Below, one piece after another: positions 27,467-36,210 of a stretch of DNA of 64,000 nt; positions within the stretch are counted from its first letter, which is position 1, and every line of letters starts with the position of its first letter. Origin of the DNA: PSRI01 sp041484195 (lineage in GTDB: Bacteria > Bacteroidota > Bacteroidia > Chitinophagales > Chitinophagaceae); contig JBGPHC010000004.1 of assembly GCA_041484195.1 (NCBI GenBank), positions 124,001 through 188,000 on the forward strand, given 5' to 3'. The notes under the pieces were generated by a model. The model searched no databases, was not told the origin of the DNA, and was given only the letters and a program-made list of their open reading frames with translations. Both the position numbers and the translations under genes were made by a program.

Positions 27467-29764
27467 TCACAATTTGATGAAGCGGATAGTCTTCACCGTG
27501 CCGTCACCGGTAGTGGCCGTGAGCTGGTAAGTACCCGAAGCCAGTCCACCCAGGTTGAGCCTGATGGAATTCTCTCCCGTAGCCACTTCGCCCGACACGC
27601 GCTGCATCACCCTGCCCTGCATATCCGTTATCAGGATATTTATTTTTGACCGGGCCGCGGAAGTCACATTCAGGTTGGCTGAACTATTCACCAGGGTTGG
27701 CACCATGCGGAGTAATTCAACGCCATTATTCTTATTGAAGATCACTACGATATTACTGTAGTAGAAGCTGCCGTCAATATCGAAAGCCTTTAACCGGTAG
27801 TAATTGCTTCCATCAGAAAGACTGTTGTCGGTGGCGCTATAATTCTCTTTTACCGGATCTCCCACAACAGTGGTTAGCAGGCTGAAATTCATGCCATCAC
27901 CTGACTCATACAATTCATATCTTTTCGCGTCCTGGGGATCGGCTACTTTCCAGTTCAGTATGGCATCGCTGCCATGCTTAATTCCTGTAAATGATATTAG
28001 TTTAACTGGCAGTGCCGCTGCAGGAGCGAGACCAATCGTAATGGGACTGAAACTACTCACGGCATTGGAGGTGACGGATCCACTTCCAACATTGCCCAAT
28101 ACTACGGCTCCATTGGCTCCAAAATCCTCCCAGGTGGAGCCTCCACTATTCCAATGCGCCACGCGAATATTGTCGGTTGCTGTGCCTCCTGTGATGGGCG
28201 CCGACCAGTCCAGGGTTATCTTGGCCTGGCTGCTTCCTGAAGCATGACTGATATCCCAATATTCGATATCCGTGATATTGGAAAGGGGCGCGGTGAATGT
28301 ATTTCCAACTGCGATTTTTGGATTGCTATTGATATACTGAGCCTGGAATGTGTTGGCGGCCGCATCCATGGACGTAATGGTACAGGGATGATAAACCGAC
28401 CCATTGCCCACAGGAAAACTGAATGGATTTGTGGAATTGGTATTCTTGCCAATATAGCCATCAACGAAAGAAGACCCGCCTGCTCCGGTGACGCTGGCAT
28501 TCACATCAAGCACAAAAAGACCCGGAGTTGCACTGGTAATTTTGCCATTCACAAAATTTAGTACACTCGATATTACATGTACACCAGCATCGTCATCGAA
28601 AGTAACACCGGCCGGGTTATCAATGGTAAGGTTTTCGGGTGGTGAACCAAGAGTTGATGGAAATATTTTCAGAGTACTGGAAAAAGGAGAAAGCCCTGTT
28701 CCTGTCTGGGCAATTGAACCGTTAAATATCAATGTAGAACCAGGCTGATACAAAAGTAAATTACCAACCACAGATCCTCTTTTCATGGTTGCAGTTCCAT
28801 AAATTGAACCGTTAGTTGCAATTGTTGTTTCATTGTCATTCGCCGCATCAAACACCACATTGCTTACGCTGGGGCCGGAACTACCTGCAGTGATCTTTCC
28901 CAGGGACCATTCCACTCCGGTTGTAATATTATTTGAAAAATTGGAAGAAGAAAAATTATTTACATATTCAAGAGTAGAGCTGGGTGCATATGTAAAAGAA
29001 GTCTGAGGCGTTGAATTGGAACTTAGGCTGCTGCTCACATTGCCAGTTATTTTGAGTGTGCCCCCATCATTCACCAAAACATTCAGCACATTAATGAATT
29101 GTCCATTGGTGTTATTTACAATCTCTAAAGTGCCATCAACATTAATTGCCCCAAAATAAGATCCTGCTGTGGTACTTTTGGTAACATTGTTTCGTGCTAT
29201 CAGAGTCGCCCCCGAGCTGATGTCCATTGAGCCCGCACCATTGCCGCCAGAAGCATTTATTCTCAATTCCCCACTACAATCAAATATTCCGGAACTGATC
29301 TTAAGATATCCAAACAGATGAGTTGCACTGCCGCCCGTTCCTGTTTGACCACTGTTCAAAGCTACTTCGCAGCGCCAGTTGATACCGAAGGGTCCCCAGG
29401 TTCCAAACAAGGCCCGGCCTGCTCCAACAAATTTAACAATGCCTCCACCTGATGTAGTGATGATATTGCCAGGTGCACTTGTTCCAGTCGCGGCCAAAAT
29501 GCCATTGATTTGCAAAGTGAAACTACCTGCCTGTAAGAGCCCGTTTGGGACTGTAATTGTTAAATTATTGCAAGCAGCGTCGGCAGTTAGAGTAATAATA
29601 TGATTAATAAGAATTGTCACATTATCTCCCGCTCCAGGCACGCCCGATGGAGACCATGTAGCTGCATTATTCCAGTCACCCGTTCCAGTGGAAGTAAAGT
29701 CTGTAGCCTTCAGGGTCATGGATGCCAGGAGCAAAAAGCCCAGGACTGAGTATAATTTCTTCAT
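27467..29764 (-). CDS. Large secreted T9SS cargo protein
   Basis: The 765-residue protein has a signal peptide (MKKLYSVLGFLLLASMTLKA) and a G8-like opening (GDWNNAATWSPSGVPGAGDN). A long low-complexity beta-solenoid-like middle is rich in Gly, Ser, Thr and Asn. A fibronectin-like part (LKLISFTGIKHGSDAILNWK, near residue 590) and a C-terminal type A sorting domain ending GLASGTYQLTATTGDGTVK then IRFIKL follow. The tail directs export by the type IX secretion system and probably surface anchoring. No catalytic domain was recognised; adhesion or glycan binding is possible. Its only close gene, rnhA, is convergent. Confidence 0.85.
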   Translation of the reverse strand: MKKLYSVLGFLLLASMTLKATDFTSTGTGDWNNAATWSPSGVPGAGDNVTILINHIITLTADAACNNLTITVPNGLLQAGSFTLQINGILAATGTSAPGNIITTSGGGIVKFVGAGRALFGTWGPFGINWRCEVALNSGQTGTGGSATHLFGYLKISSGIFDCSGELRINASGGNGAGSMDISSGATLIARNNVTKSTTAGSYFGAINVDGTLEIVNNTNGQFINVLNVLVNDGGTLKITGNVSSSLSSNSTPQTSFTYAPSSTLEYVNNFSSSNFSNNITTGVEWSLGKITAGSSGPSVSNVVFDAANDNETTIATNGSIYGTATMKRGSVVGNLLLYQPGSTLIFNGSIAQTGTGLSPFSSTLKIFPSTLGSPPENLTIDNPAGVTFDDDAGVHVISSVLNFVNGKITSATPGLFVLDVNASVTGAGGSSFVDGYIGKNTNSTNPFSFPVGNGSVYHPCTITSMDAAANTFQAQYINSNPKIAVGNTFTAPLSNITDIEYWDISHASGSSQAKITLDWSAPITGGTATDNIRVAHWNSGGSTWEDFGANGAVVLGNVGSGSVTSNAVSSFSPITIGLAPAAALPVKLISFTGIKHGSDAILNWKVADPQDAKRYELYESGDGMNFSLLTTVVGDPVKENYSATDNSLSDGSNYYRLKAFDIDGSFYYSNIVVIFNKNNGVELLRMVPTLVNSSANLNVTSAARSKINILITDMQGRVMQRVSGEVATGENSIRLNLGGLASGTYQLTATTGDGTVKTIRFIKL

Positions 29765-30120
29765 ACTTCAGGCATTTTTTATTGAGTAGCGTGATTGATT
29801 TTGAAAATGTGGCTAAATAGGACTTGGGAGAGGATATTGGGAAAGTTAGATTTCAAATGTAGAAAAAAATTGTCAGAATTCAATCCTGATATGAATCTAA
29901 TTTGGGCTGATCCGGGGCGCTTCCAAACCCTTTTGGCTCATTATCATGACCCTATGGATTCAGCGAACCAAATTCGTTATAGAAAACAGAAATAAATATT
30001 TATTAATATGGAAATTATTGCTTTACGCAGAGAAGGCAAGAGAAAATGTGCAGTTATTAAGAGTCAATAACATGCACTAAAATTCAGGAGTCTCATATAG
30101 CCCGGGCATTAAACACAGCC
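29765..30120. other. Intergenic region, no supported gene
   Basis: The 356-bp AT-rich gap lies upstream of the T9SS cargo gene and downstream of der. A 66-codon plus-strand ORF (29795-29995) has no family-like features, no promoter and unusual composition, so it is not called. No hairpin with a T run was seen after the der stop. Confidence 0.4.
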
Positions 30121-31437
30121 CTATTTTTTCCTGAAGAAAATGCGTATAGGCACCCCCGTGAACTTGAAATGTTCACGCAACTGGTTTTCCAGATAGTTCT
30201 TATAAGGAGTCTTGATATCGTCGGGATAATTGCAATAAAAAGCAAAACTGGGCACTCCTGTCGGCAATTGGGCCACATATTTTATCTTGATGGAATTGCC
30301 CCTCACCACCGGAGGATGGTAGGACTCGAATGATTTTTGCATCACTTCATTCAGTTGTGAGGTCGGTACTTTGCGACGGCGGTTTTCATAGACTTCCAGG
30401 GCCATTTCCATGGCTTTGAAAATTCTTGTCTTTTCAGTGGCTGAGACAAAAATAATGGGCACATCGGTGAAGGGTGAGATCCGGTCCTTCAATTCTTTTT
30501 CAAAATCCCGGGCCGTATTGGTCGCTTTTCCCACCAGGTCCCATTTGTTCACCAATAATAATATCCCCTTTCCCTTACGTGTTGCAAGGGAAAATATATT
30601 CAGGTCCTGTGCAGTAATGCCTTTGGTGGCGTCTAATACCAGCAGACATACATCCGCCTCATCCATGGCCTTGATGGCGCGGATCACGGAATAGAATTCC
30701 AGGTCTTCTTCCACTTTATTCTTTCTGCGAATTCCCGCTGTGTCGATCAATACAAATTCCTTCTTGAAGAGTTTATAATAAGTATGGATCGTGTCGCGCG
30801 TGGTACCGGCAATATCACTCACAATGGTGCGCTCTTCACCTATCAGGGCGTTGAGCAATGAGGACTTTCCCACATTGGGCTGGCCGATGATCGCGAATTT
30901 CGGAAGGGCCGGAGCCTCTTCGTCTCCTCCGGATTTTTCTTGGGGTATGAGCGCGGTGATCTCGTCGAGTAATTCACCCGTGCCACTGCCCGTTATGCTC
31001 GACAGAAAATGGATATGATCAAAACCCAGACTGTAGAATTCGGTAGCGTCCAGCATCCTTTCGGGATTATCCACTTTATTTACAACCAGGAATACGGGCT
31101 TCTGCGATTGGCGCAGCACCTGGGTAATGGCTTCATCCAATGTTGTGATGCCCGTGGAAGCATCGCACATGAAGATGATGGCATTGGCTTCCTCCACCGC
31201 GATCTTCACCTGCTTGCGAATCTCCACTTCAAATACATCGGTACTGTCGGGCACAAAACCGCCCGTATCAATCAGGTTGAAGGTCTTGCCATTCCAGTCC
31301 GCCACACCATATTGCCTGTCGCGCGTAACGCCGCTCACATCGTCCACTATGGCCTTACGCTGTTCGAGCATCCTGTTAAAGAAAGTGCTCTTACCTACAT
31401 TCGGCCTGCCAACAATTGCTATCGTGAATCCACTCAT
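30121..31437 (-). CDS. der: Ribosome-assembly GTPase Der (EngA)
   Basis: The 438-residue protein with two consecutive GTPase domains is required for assembly of the 50S subunit. Domain 1 has GRPNVGKSTFFNR (residues 9-21), DTGGF and NKVD; domain 2 has GQPNVGKSSLLNALIGEE near residue 183, DTAGIRRK and NKWDLVG. A C-terminal KH-like domain ends IRIFFRKK. It is followed on the same strand direction by nothing close, and era lies 126 bp upstream, so the two GTPase genes may share a transcript. Confidence 0.97.
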   Translation of the reverse strand: MSGFTIAIVGRPNVGKSTFFNRMLEQRKAIVDDVSGVTRDRQYGVADWNGKTFNLIDTGGFVPDSTDVFEVEIRKQVKIAVEEANAIIFMCDASTGITTLDEAITQVLRQSQKPVFLVVNKVDNPERMLDATEFYSLGFDHIHFLSSITGSGTGELLDEITALIPQEKSGGDEEAPALPKFAIIGQPNVGKSSLLNALIGEERTIVSDIAGTTRDTIHTYYKLFKKEFVLIDTAGIRRKNKVEEDLEFYSVIRAIKAMDEADVCLLVLDATKGITAQDLNIFSLATRKGKGILLLVNKWDLVGKATNTARDFEKELKDRISPFTDVPIIFVSATEKTRIFKAMEMALEVYENRRRKVPTSQLNEVMQKSFESYHPPVVRGNSIKIKYVAQLPTGVPSFAFYCNYPDDIKTPYKNYLENQLREHFKFTGVPIRIFFRKK

Positions 31438-31563
31438 ATTAATTCTGTCTGATCTGTCTGCCCGTTTCTCATCGTGTATGCAAGGCCGACAGTAATTTTA
31501 TTGATTCATTTTCCTTTCTTTCCATGAAGGAACCGGGTTCAAACCGGGAGCAAGCAAATGCGC

Positions 31564-32433
31564 TCATTGATACCCATATTCTTTCAGATGAATATCATTG
31601 TCCCGCCATTTGGGTCTCACTTTTACAAATAATTCCAAAAATACTTTAGTTCCGATGAATTGTTCTATATCCTGCCTGGCGAGTGTCCCCAGCTTCTTGA
31701 TCATGCTGCCTTTTCCGCCCAATATGATGGCTTTCTGTGATTCCCTCTGCACCACAATTTCCGCAGTTATTTTCGTCAGAGTGGTCTTTTCCCTGAATTC
31801 CGTCACCACCACCGTGGTATGATAAGGGATTTCTTCATGGAACAGGTCATAGATCTTTTCGCGGATCATCTCGCCCACGAAAAAGCGTGTGGGCAGGTCC
31901 GTGAGATCGTCCCCCGGAAAGAAGGGCGGGCCTTCCGGCAGGAATTCCAGGATGGCCTGGATGAGTTCGTCGAGGTTCCGCTTTTGAAGGGCGGAAATTT
32001 TCACCAGTTTTTGGCAATAGGCCTGGGAACGAAAGAATTCCTCTTTTGTTTGGATGCTCCCGGCAGACATTTCATCTATTTTATTAAGGACAACGATTGC
32101 GGGAACCCTGAGATGAAGGGACTGAAAGATGGCATGGTCTTCTTCCTGGTTTCCCGAGCCGTCAACCAGTAGCAGGGCCAGATCCGCGTCTTCGAGACTG
32201 TTCCGGACCGCCTGCATCATTTTCTCATGCAGTTTGTATTGAGGCTGAATGATACCGGGAGTGTCTGAAAATATGATCTGGTAATGTTCCGAAGTCAGGA
32301 ATCCCTTGATCCTGTGCCGGGTGGTCTGAACCTTGGGGGATACAATAGCCAGTTTTTCTCCAATTAAGGCATTGAGGAGTGTGCTCTTGCCGGCGTTTGG
32401 CCGTCCGAAAATGCTGACAAAACCTGATTTCAT
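31564..32433 (-). CDS. era: GTPase Era
   Basis: The 289-residue protein binds 16S rRNA and couples 30S maturation with growth. The GTPase domain shows GRPNAGKSTLLNALIGEKLAI near residue 9, SDTPGI near 55 and NKID near 115; the C-terminal KH domain includes IILGGKGSMIKKLG near 238. The ATG at 32431-32433 is well supported, and the same start region survives as a decayed copy 242 bp upstream (see 32616-32675). The gene is read away from the initiator tRNA locus. Confidence 0.97.
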   Translation of the reverse strand: MKSGFVSIFGRPNAGKSTLLNALIGEKLAIVSPKVQTTRHRIKGFLTSEHYQIIFSDTPGIIQPQYKLHEKMMQAVRNSLEDADLALLLVDGSGNQEEDHAIFQSLHLRVPAIVVLNKIDEMSAGSIQTKEEFFRSQAYCQKLVKISALQKRNLDELIQAILEFLPEGPPFFPGDDLTDLPTRFFVGEMIREKIYDLFHEEIPYHTTVVVTEFREKTTLTKITAEIVVQRESQKAIILGGKGSMIKKLGTLARQDIEQFIGTKVFLELFVKVRPKWRDNDIHLKEYGYQ

Positions 32434-32491
32434 CGTATCGTTTTCAACAGGTCCTTGAAAGGAATATTGAAAAATTCTTGCAAAGGTAATC

Positions 32492-32581
32492 CAACAAAAA
32501 TAGTTTGGCCAATAAATACTATCAGATTACCTTTGCACTCCACATCGCGAAGTAGAGCAGCGGTAGCTCGTCGGGCTCATA
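32492..32581 (+). repeat. 90-bp perfect direct repeat, copy 1
   Basis: Bases 32492-32581 are identical to 32734-32823, an offset of 242 bp. The repeat holds a complete Bacteroidota promoter (TTTG at 32504-32507, 20 bp, TACCTTTG at 32528-32535) and the first half of the initiator tRNA through the anticodon. Similarity with the same offset goes on to the left into the first codons of era at much lower identity, so the repeat is part of a larger tandem duplication. Confidence 0.9.
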
Positions 32582-32620
32582 TCCGCCAGCTGGCGGACGG
32601 AGGTTCGAAACTTCATTTCA
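32546..32620 (+). pseudogene. Broken initiator tRNA-Met (5' half intact)
   Basis: The first 36 bases (acceptor 5' strand, D arm, anticodon stem 5' strand and CAT anticodon) equal the intact gene at 32788. After the anticodon, the 3' strand of the anticodon stem and part of the variable loop are replaced by a perfect 16-bp palindrome (TCCGCCAGCTGGCGGA, 32582-32597). The start of the T arm (CGGAGGTTCGAA) remains, but its 3' strand and the acceptor 3' strand have decayed (ACTTCATTTCAC). No cloverleaf can form. The promoter in front is unchanged. Confidence 0.85.
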
Positions 32621-32675
32621 CACAAATCTTTCCGACATTTAGCATCCTGAAATAACTTACAAACCCTGGTTTTAT
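32616..32675 (-). pseudogene. Decayed duplicate of the era 5' end
   Basis: Read on the minus strand from 32675, the frame gives IKPGFVSYFRMLNVGKI, against MKSGFVSIFGRPNAGKS in era, with nine matches in the first seventeen and no indel. The start codon is ATA and a stop follows after three more codons. The fragment keeps the 242-bp offset of the tRNA repeat, showing that the duplicated unit ran from about era codon 17 into the tRNA. Confidence 0.75.
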
Positions 32676-32745
32676 TGATATGTTTTCAATGGTTCCAGGA
32701 AGGAAATATTGAAAGACTTTTACCATGGCTGGTCAACAAAAATAG

Positions 32746-32777
32746 TTTGGCCAATAAATACTATCAGATTACCTTTG
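32746..32777 (+). promoter_or_regulatory. Promoter of the initiator tRNA
   Basis: TTTG at 32746-32749 and TACCTTTG at 32770-32777 are 20 bp apart, an excellent match to the Bacteroidota -33/-7 consensus. The tRNA begins 10 bp downstream of the -7 box, so a 5' leader of only a few bases is expected. An identical promoter stands before the broken copy. Confidence 0.85.
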
Positions 32778-32787
32778 CACTCCACAT

Positions 32788-32859
<72 letters not shown>

Positions 32860-32866
32860 CATCCGG

Positions 32867-32895
32867 GAGGCCTGTCATTGGAGGGCCTCTTTTTT
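32867..32895 (+). terminator. Intrinsic terminator after tRNA-fMet
   Basis: A 6-bp stem (GAGGCC 32867-32872 with GGCCTC 32884-32889) is followed directly by six T. It lies 7 bp after the tRNA and fits a short single-gene transcript. Confidence 0.8.
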
Positions 32896-32948
32896 ATTTG
32901 CCTGATTCCAATACTATCCGTTGCAATGGCTTTCTCTATATTTGACGC

Positions 32949-33794
32949 ATGAAATTCATCTGCCTGCTACTGGGTACTTTGTTGAGCTTTGGCTGCAATC
33001 ACAGCAAACAGCAAAACGATGAAATCTATTCCCGCCACCTCCAGCGTCACGTTCAACTCACCATCATTCATACACCCATACCTTCCGACAAAAGCCAGTT
33101 GAACCTGTTGATCCTGAATGATGGCCAGGACCTGGAAAAAATGGGATTGAGGGAAATCCTCGACAGCCTTTTTGATAAAGGCGCCATCGAACCCCTGGTG
33201 GTTGTGGGAATTCATGCCGGAGACCGGATGCAGGAATATGGTGTGGCCGGTGAACCCGATTATATGGGTCACGGATCCAGGGCCGGCTTTTACGATAGTT
33301 TTATTGACAATGAATTGTATCCATTCGCCAAAAAAAGAGCCGGTGTCAGAAAATTCAAAAGCGTAACAATCGCGGGATGGAGCCTGGGCGGACTCTCCGC
33401 CTTCGACATCGCATGGAATCACCCGGAAAAAATTGACAGGGTGGGCGTTTTCTCGGGATCATTCTGGTGGCGGAATAAATCCACGGATGACAGCTCCTAT
33501 TCCGATGAAAGAGACCGGATCATGTACGCCAAATTGAAAGCCTCCCGCAAAAGACCCAAACTGCAATATTGGTTCTACGCGGGAACCGCCGAAGAAAACT
33601 CCGACCGCGATCACGACGGGATCATTGATGTGGATGATGATACCAGGGATATCATTTCATTACTGGAAAATAAAAATATCGCCGCGCCTGGTGATATCAT
33701 TTACAAAGAAACCAAAGATGGGAAACACGAATTGCCTTATTGGCGTTCCGCATTTCCTGAATTCCTGGTCTGGAGTTTTGGTAAGAGGAATTGA
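32949..33794 (+). CDS. Esterase-like (Fes/esterase D type) lipoprotein
   Basis: The 281-residue protein starts with a lipoprotein signal (MKFICLLLGTLLSFGC, lipobox LSFGC). It has an alpha/beta hydrolase fold of the enterochelin-esterase/esterase D type: nucleophile elbow IAGWSLGGLSAFD near residue 143, then FSGSFWWR, and a probable catalytic His in DGKHELPYWRSAFPEFLVW near the end. An acidic loop DRDHDGIIDVDDD (about residues 219-231) has the DxDxDGxxDxxD spacing of calcium-binding loops. A -7 box TATATTTG (32937-32944) ends only four bases before the ATG, so the mRNA may be leaderless. The ester substrate is unknown. Confidence 0.8.
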   Translation: MKFICLLLGTLLSFGCNHSKQQNDEIYSRHLQRHVQLTIIHTPIPSDKSQLNLLILNDGQDLEKMGLREILDSLFDKGAIEPLVVVGIHAGDRMQEYGVAGEPDYMGHGSRAGFYDSFIDNELYPFAKKRAGVRKFKSVTIAGWSLGGLSAFDIAWNHPEKIDRVGVFSGSFWWRNKSTDDSSYSDERDRIMYAKLKASRKRPKLQYWFYAGTAEENSDRDHDGIIDVDDDTRDIISLLENKNIAAPGDIIYKETKDGKHELPYWRSAFPEFLVWSFGKRN

Positions 33795-33838
33795 ATTGAT
33801 TCCCAAGCAACCGGCCCCATTCCACTCCCTCAATTTCC

Positions 33839-34561
33839 TCAACTTTTCCTGGATACCGAACTGGAACCGCTGCTCTTTATATTCCTGATCATGCCTTCTC
33901 CCCTATAATAAACATCACTGGCGCCACTGGCATCAACATTGAGTTCCTTGTTTACTGTGATCTGTATGTCTGAAGCTCCCGAAGCATGCGCATCCAGGAT
34001 ATCCACCGCCAGTTCATAGGCCTTCACATCACTCGCGCCGCTCAATTCGATCCTGGCCGTTCTGGCCCTGCCACTGATCCTGGAATCGGAACTGCCACTC
34101 TGATCCATGTCTAATTTGTCAAGATCAATCGCGCCCTTGAAATCGCTGGAACCCGACAAATTCAGATTCAGCTCATTACCCTTGATCACGCCATTCACAT
34201 AAATATCCGAAGCTCCTGAGGCCCTGAGCTTGTTAATATTCCTGAACGAAACATAGGCCTTCATTTTTTTGTTGCCGCTATTCCAATGCAAACCCCGGTC
34301 GTTCAGGTAGATCTTCAGCTCTCCATTCTTCACTTCCGTCACAATCCGATCGCGATATTTTTCATCCGACGCACTCACCACCACGGTTTCTTCATTGCTC
34401 TGCGACAAATAGAGATCAATGGAACTGGAAACTGAAATGGCGCTGAAGCTGCCGGAAACCTGCCTCACCTGCGCGTTCTTATCATCCACAAAAACCTTAT
34501 CCTGCGCATGAATATTTTTTGCCCCAAGGGCTAACAAGAAAACAAGCAATACATTTTTCAT
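33839..34561 (-). CDS. GIN-domain (DUF2807) exported protein 1
   Basis: The 240-residue exported protein (signal MKNVLLVFLLALGAKNIHAQ) is the third gene of a run of three paralogues. After QVRQVSGSFSAISVSSSIDLYL comes a right-handed beta-solenoid with seven turns, each marked by SG(A/S)SD at about 20-residue spacing (SGASDIYVNG, SGSSDFKG, SGSSDSR, SGASDVKAY, SGASDIQIT, SGASDVYYR, SGSSSV). GIN proteins are abundant in Bacteroidota and have no established function. The start is chosen at the signal peptide, 12 codons inside the open frame. The gap to gene 2 is 32 bp, so they are probably one operon. Confidence 0.85.
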   Translation of the reverse strand: MKNVLLVFLLALGAKNIHAQDKVFVDDKNAQVRQVSGSFSAISVSSSIDLYLSQSNEETVVVSASDEKYRDRIVTEVKNGELKIYLNDRGLHWNSGNKKMKAYVSFRNINKLRASGASDIYVNGVIKGNELNLNLSGSSDFKGAIDLDKLDMDQSGSSDSRISGRARTARIELSGASDVKAYELAVDILDAHASGASDIQITVNKELNVDASGASDVYYRGEGMIRNIKSSGSSSVSRKS

Positions 34562-34593
34562 ATTTATAAAATTAAATTCTGACTTAATGATTC

Positions 34594-35322
34594 TCATACG
34601 CGCTTAATCCTTCCTGAACCTGCCGTGGATATATTCCTGATGCCGGCATCGCCTTTCAGCCTGATATTTCCCGAGCCGCTAATACTCGCATTCACTTCTT
34701 TATTGGCTGTTATTTCTGCATTGCCGGAACCACTGATGCTGATATCCGAATAGTCAGATTGCAGGTCGTACGAATAAATATTGCCAGATCCACTCATCCT
34801 GAAATTCGAATTCTTTACCACTCCTTTGAGCCTGACATTGGAAGAACCACTTTGCTCAACTGACAGGTCACCCACATCTAAATTGCCGTCAATATTGCCC
34901 GATCCCGAAACTACCAATTCCAATTTATCGGCCTTGATTACGCCACTGCAAAATAGGCTCCCTGAGCCTGAAGAACTCAACTGATCAATTTCACTTGCGG
35001 CTACATAGGCCCTGATCTTTTTCCCTAAGGAATTCCATTCACGTCTCCACCAGTTACTGTTTTTTTGGGGATGGATATAGAGTACTCCGTCTTTTACTTC
35101 CGTGACAATTTCGTCTTTTATCTCCTGGCTGGAAGCACTAATGGCCACCACTTCTTCAGGCCCCTGTGAAATATAAAGATCAATGCTGCCCGAAACCCTG
35201 ACCGCGTGAAAACCCGAGACGTTTCTTACTTCCGCATCCTTATCGTTTACAATGGTTTGGTCCTGTGCGGAGACAAAAATGCCGAGACAAATCGCATACA
35301 AAGAAAATATCCATTTTTTCAT
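34594..35322 (-). CDS. GIN-domain (DUF2807) exported protein 2
   Basis: The 242-residue paralogue has a signal peptide (MKKWIFSLYAICLGIFVSAQ) and the same plan: EVRNVSGFHAVRVSGSIDLYIS, an intermediate region with a WWRREWN loop, then seven turns. Its turn motif is SGSGN or SGSSN (VSGSGNIDG, QSGSSNVRL, MSGSGNIYS, ISGSGNAEI, ISGSGNIRL), different from both neighbours. The protein is probably periplasmic or on the surface. It lies 36 bp after gene 3 and 32 bp before gene 1 on the same strand. The function is unknown. Confidence 0.85.
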   Translation of the reverse strand: MKKWIFSLYAICLGIFVSAQDQTIVNDKDAEVRNVSGFHAVRVSGSIDLYISQGPEEVVAISASSQEIKDEIVTEVKDGVLYIHPQKNSNWWRREWNSLGKKIRAYVAASEIDQLSSSGSGSLFCSGVIKADKLELVVSGSGNIDGNLDVGDLSVEQSGSSNVRLKGVVKNSNFRMSGSGNIYSYDLQSDYSDISISGSGNAEITANKEVNASISGSGNIRLKGDAGIRNISTAGSGRIKRV

Positions 35323-35358
35323 CCTGTAATATTGAAGATTAATAATTATGCAAAACAA

Positions 35359-36087
35359 TCAATTCATTTTCGCTACGCTGCCACCTCCACTGATCGAGCT
35401 CCTTTTTACCGTGCCCGTCCCCTTATAATGTACATCGCTGCCGCCGCTGCTTCGCACCGACAATGTTTTGTTCACCGTAATGCTGATATCGCTTCCGCCA
35501 CTCGCCTCAATGGTACAATCTTCTGCGGCCAGCCCATCTCCATCGAAATTGCCTCCTCCACTGGCATCAATGGAGGCATTTCCTGAACTGCCTGCTATTT
35601 TCACAGAACTTCCGCCACTCATGTCAACCGACAATTCCCTGACAGCAACCCTGCCATTAAAACCACCACCGCCTGACAAATGCAAACGCAGGGCTTCACC
35701 TTTAAGTTCACCCTCGGCAATAATACCCGAACCACCCGATGCGCCTAATTCGTCTAGGTGAGTGTATGAAACATATGCAACTATATTAGCCCTGTCACTC
35801 TTGTGCCAATTCCAGGGAGCGGCCGCGTTTTCAACATAAATTCTCAAAACGCCGTCTTTCACATCGGTCTTGATCTTATCCAGTCTATCGGCTTCATCCG
35901 CTCCCAATACCAGTTTTTCCACATTCCCTTTGGTAATAACCAGGTTTATCCCGTTCGAGACCCTAATTCCATGAAATCCGGGAACCTGGCGCTCCTGGGT
36001 GTATTTTTCATGCACCACCCTGCCTTCCTGCGCCCTGGTGACCAGGGAAAAAATCAAACCTAAAATAACCAATGATTTCTTCACCAT
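35359..36087 (-). CDS. GIN-domain (DUF2807) exported protein 3
   Basis: The first gene of the trio codes for 242 residues from the ATG at 36085-36087, which starts the signal peptide MVKKSLVILGLIFSLVTRAQ. ERQVPGFHGIRVSNGINLVI opens the GIN domain; the seven turns carry SGGS or SGGG (GASGGSGII, LSGGGGFNG, MSGGSSVKI, ASGGGNFDG, ASGGSDISI, SSGGSDVHY, SGGGSV). The frame stays open 34 codons upstream, but those residues look non-coding. It is divergent from the TPP-riboswitch TonB receptor. The function is unknown. Confidence 0.85.
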   Translation of the reverse strand: MVKKSLVILGLIFSLVTRAQEGRVVHEKYTQERQVPGFHGIRVSNGINLVITKGNVEKLVLGADEADRLDKIKTDVKDGVLRIYVENAAAPWNWHKSDRANIVAYVSYTHLDELGASGGSGIIAEGELKGEALRLHLSGGGGFNGRVAVRELSVDMSGGSSVKIAGSSGNASIDASGGGNFDGDGLAAEDCTIEASGGSDISITVNKTLSVRSSGGSDVHYKGTGTVKRSSISGGGSVAKMN

Positions 36088-36133
36088 AAGCGGTTTCAGG
36101 GTTATACGATCAGTCTGCATAAATGTTACAATT

Positions 36134-36166
36134 TTTGGTAAATATTTTTTATCTACACTAACTTTG
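36134..36166 (+). promoter_or_regulatory. Promoter of the TPP riboswitch and TonB receptor
   Basis: TTTG (36134-36137) and TAACTTTG (36159-36166) are 21 bp apart, matching the Bacteroidota promoter. Transcription would start near 36172, about 40 bases before the aptamer, giving a leader of about 250 bases to the ATG at 36420. Confidence 0.75.
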
Positions 36167-36210
36167 TGCCTGATTGCTGTCGCTCTCATGTTTAAATCGC
36201 ATGATGAGCC

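Noticed and set aside
29795..29995. Short plus-strand open frame of 66 codons
   Set aside because: No promoter, start context or family-like sequence supports it.
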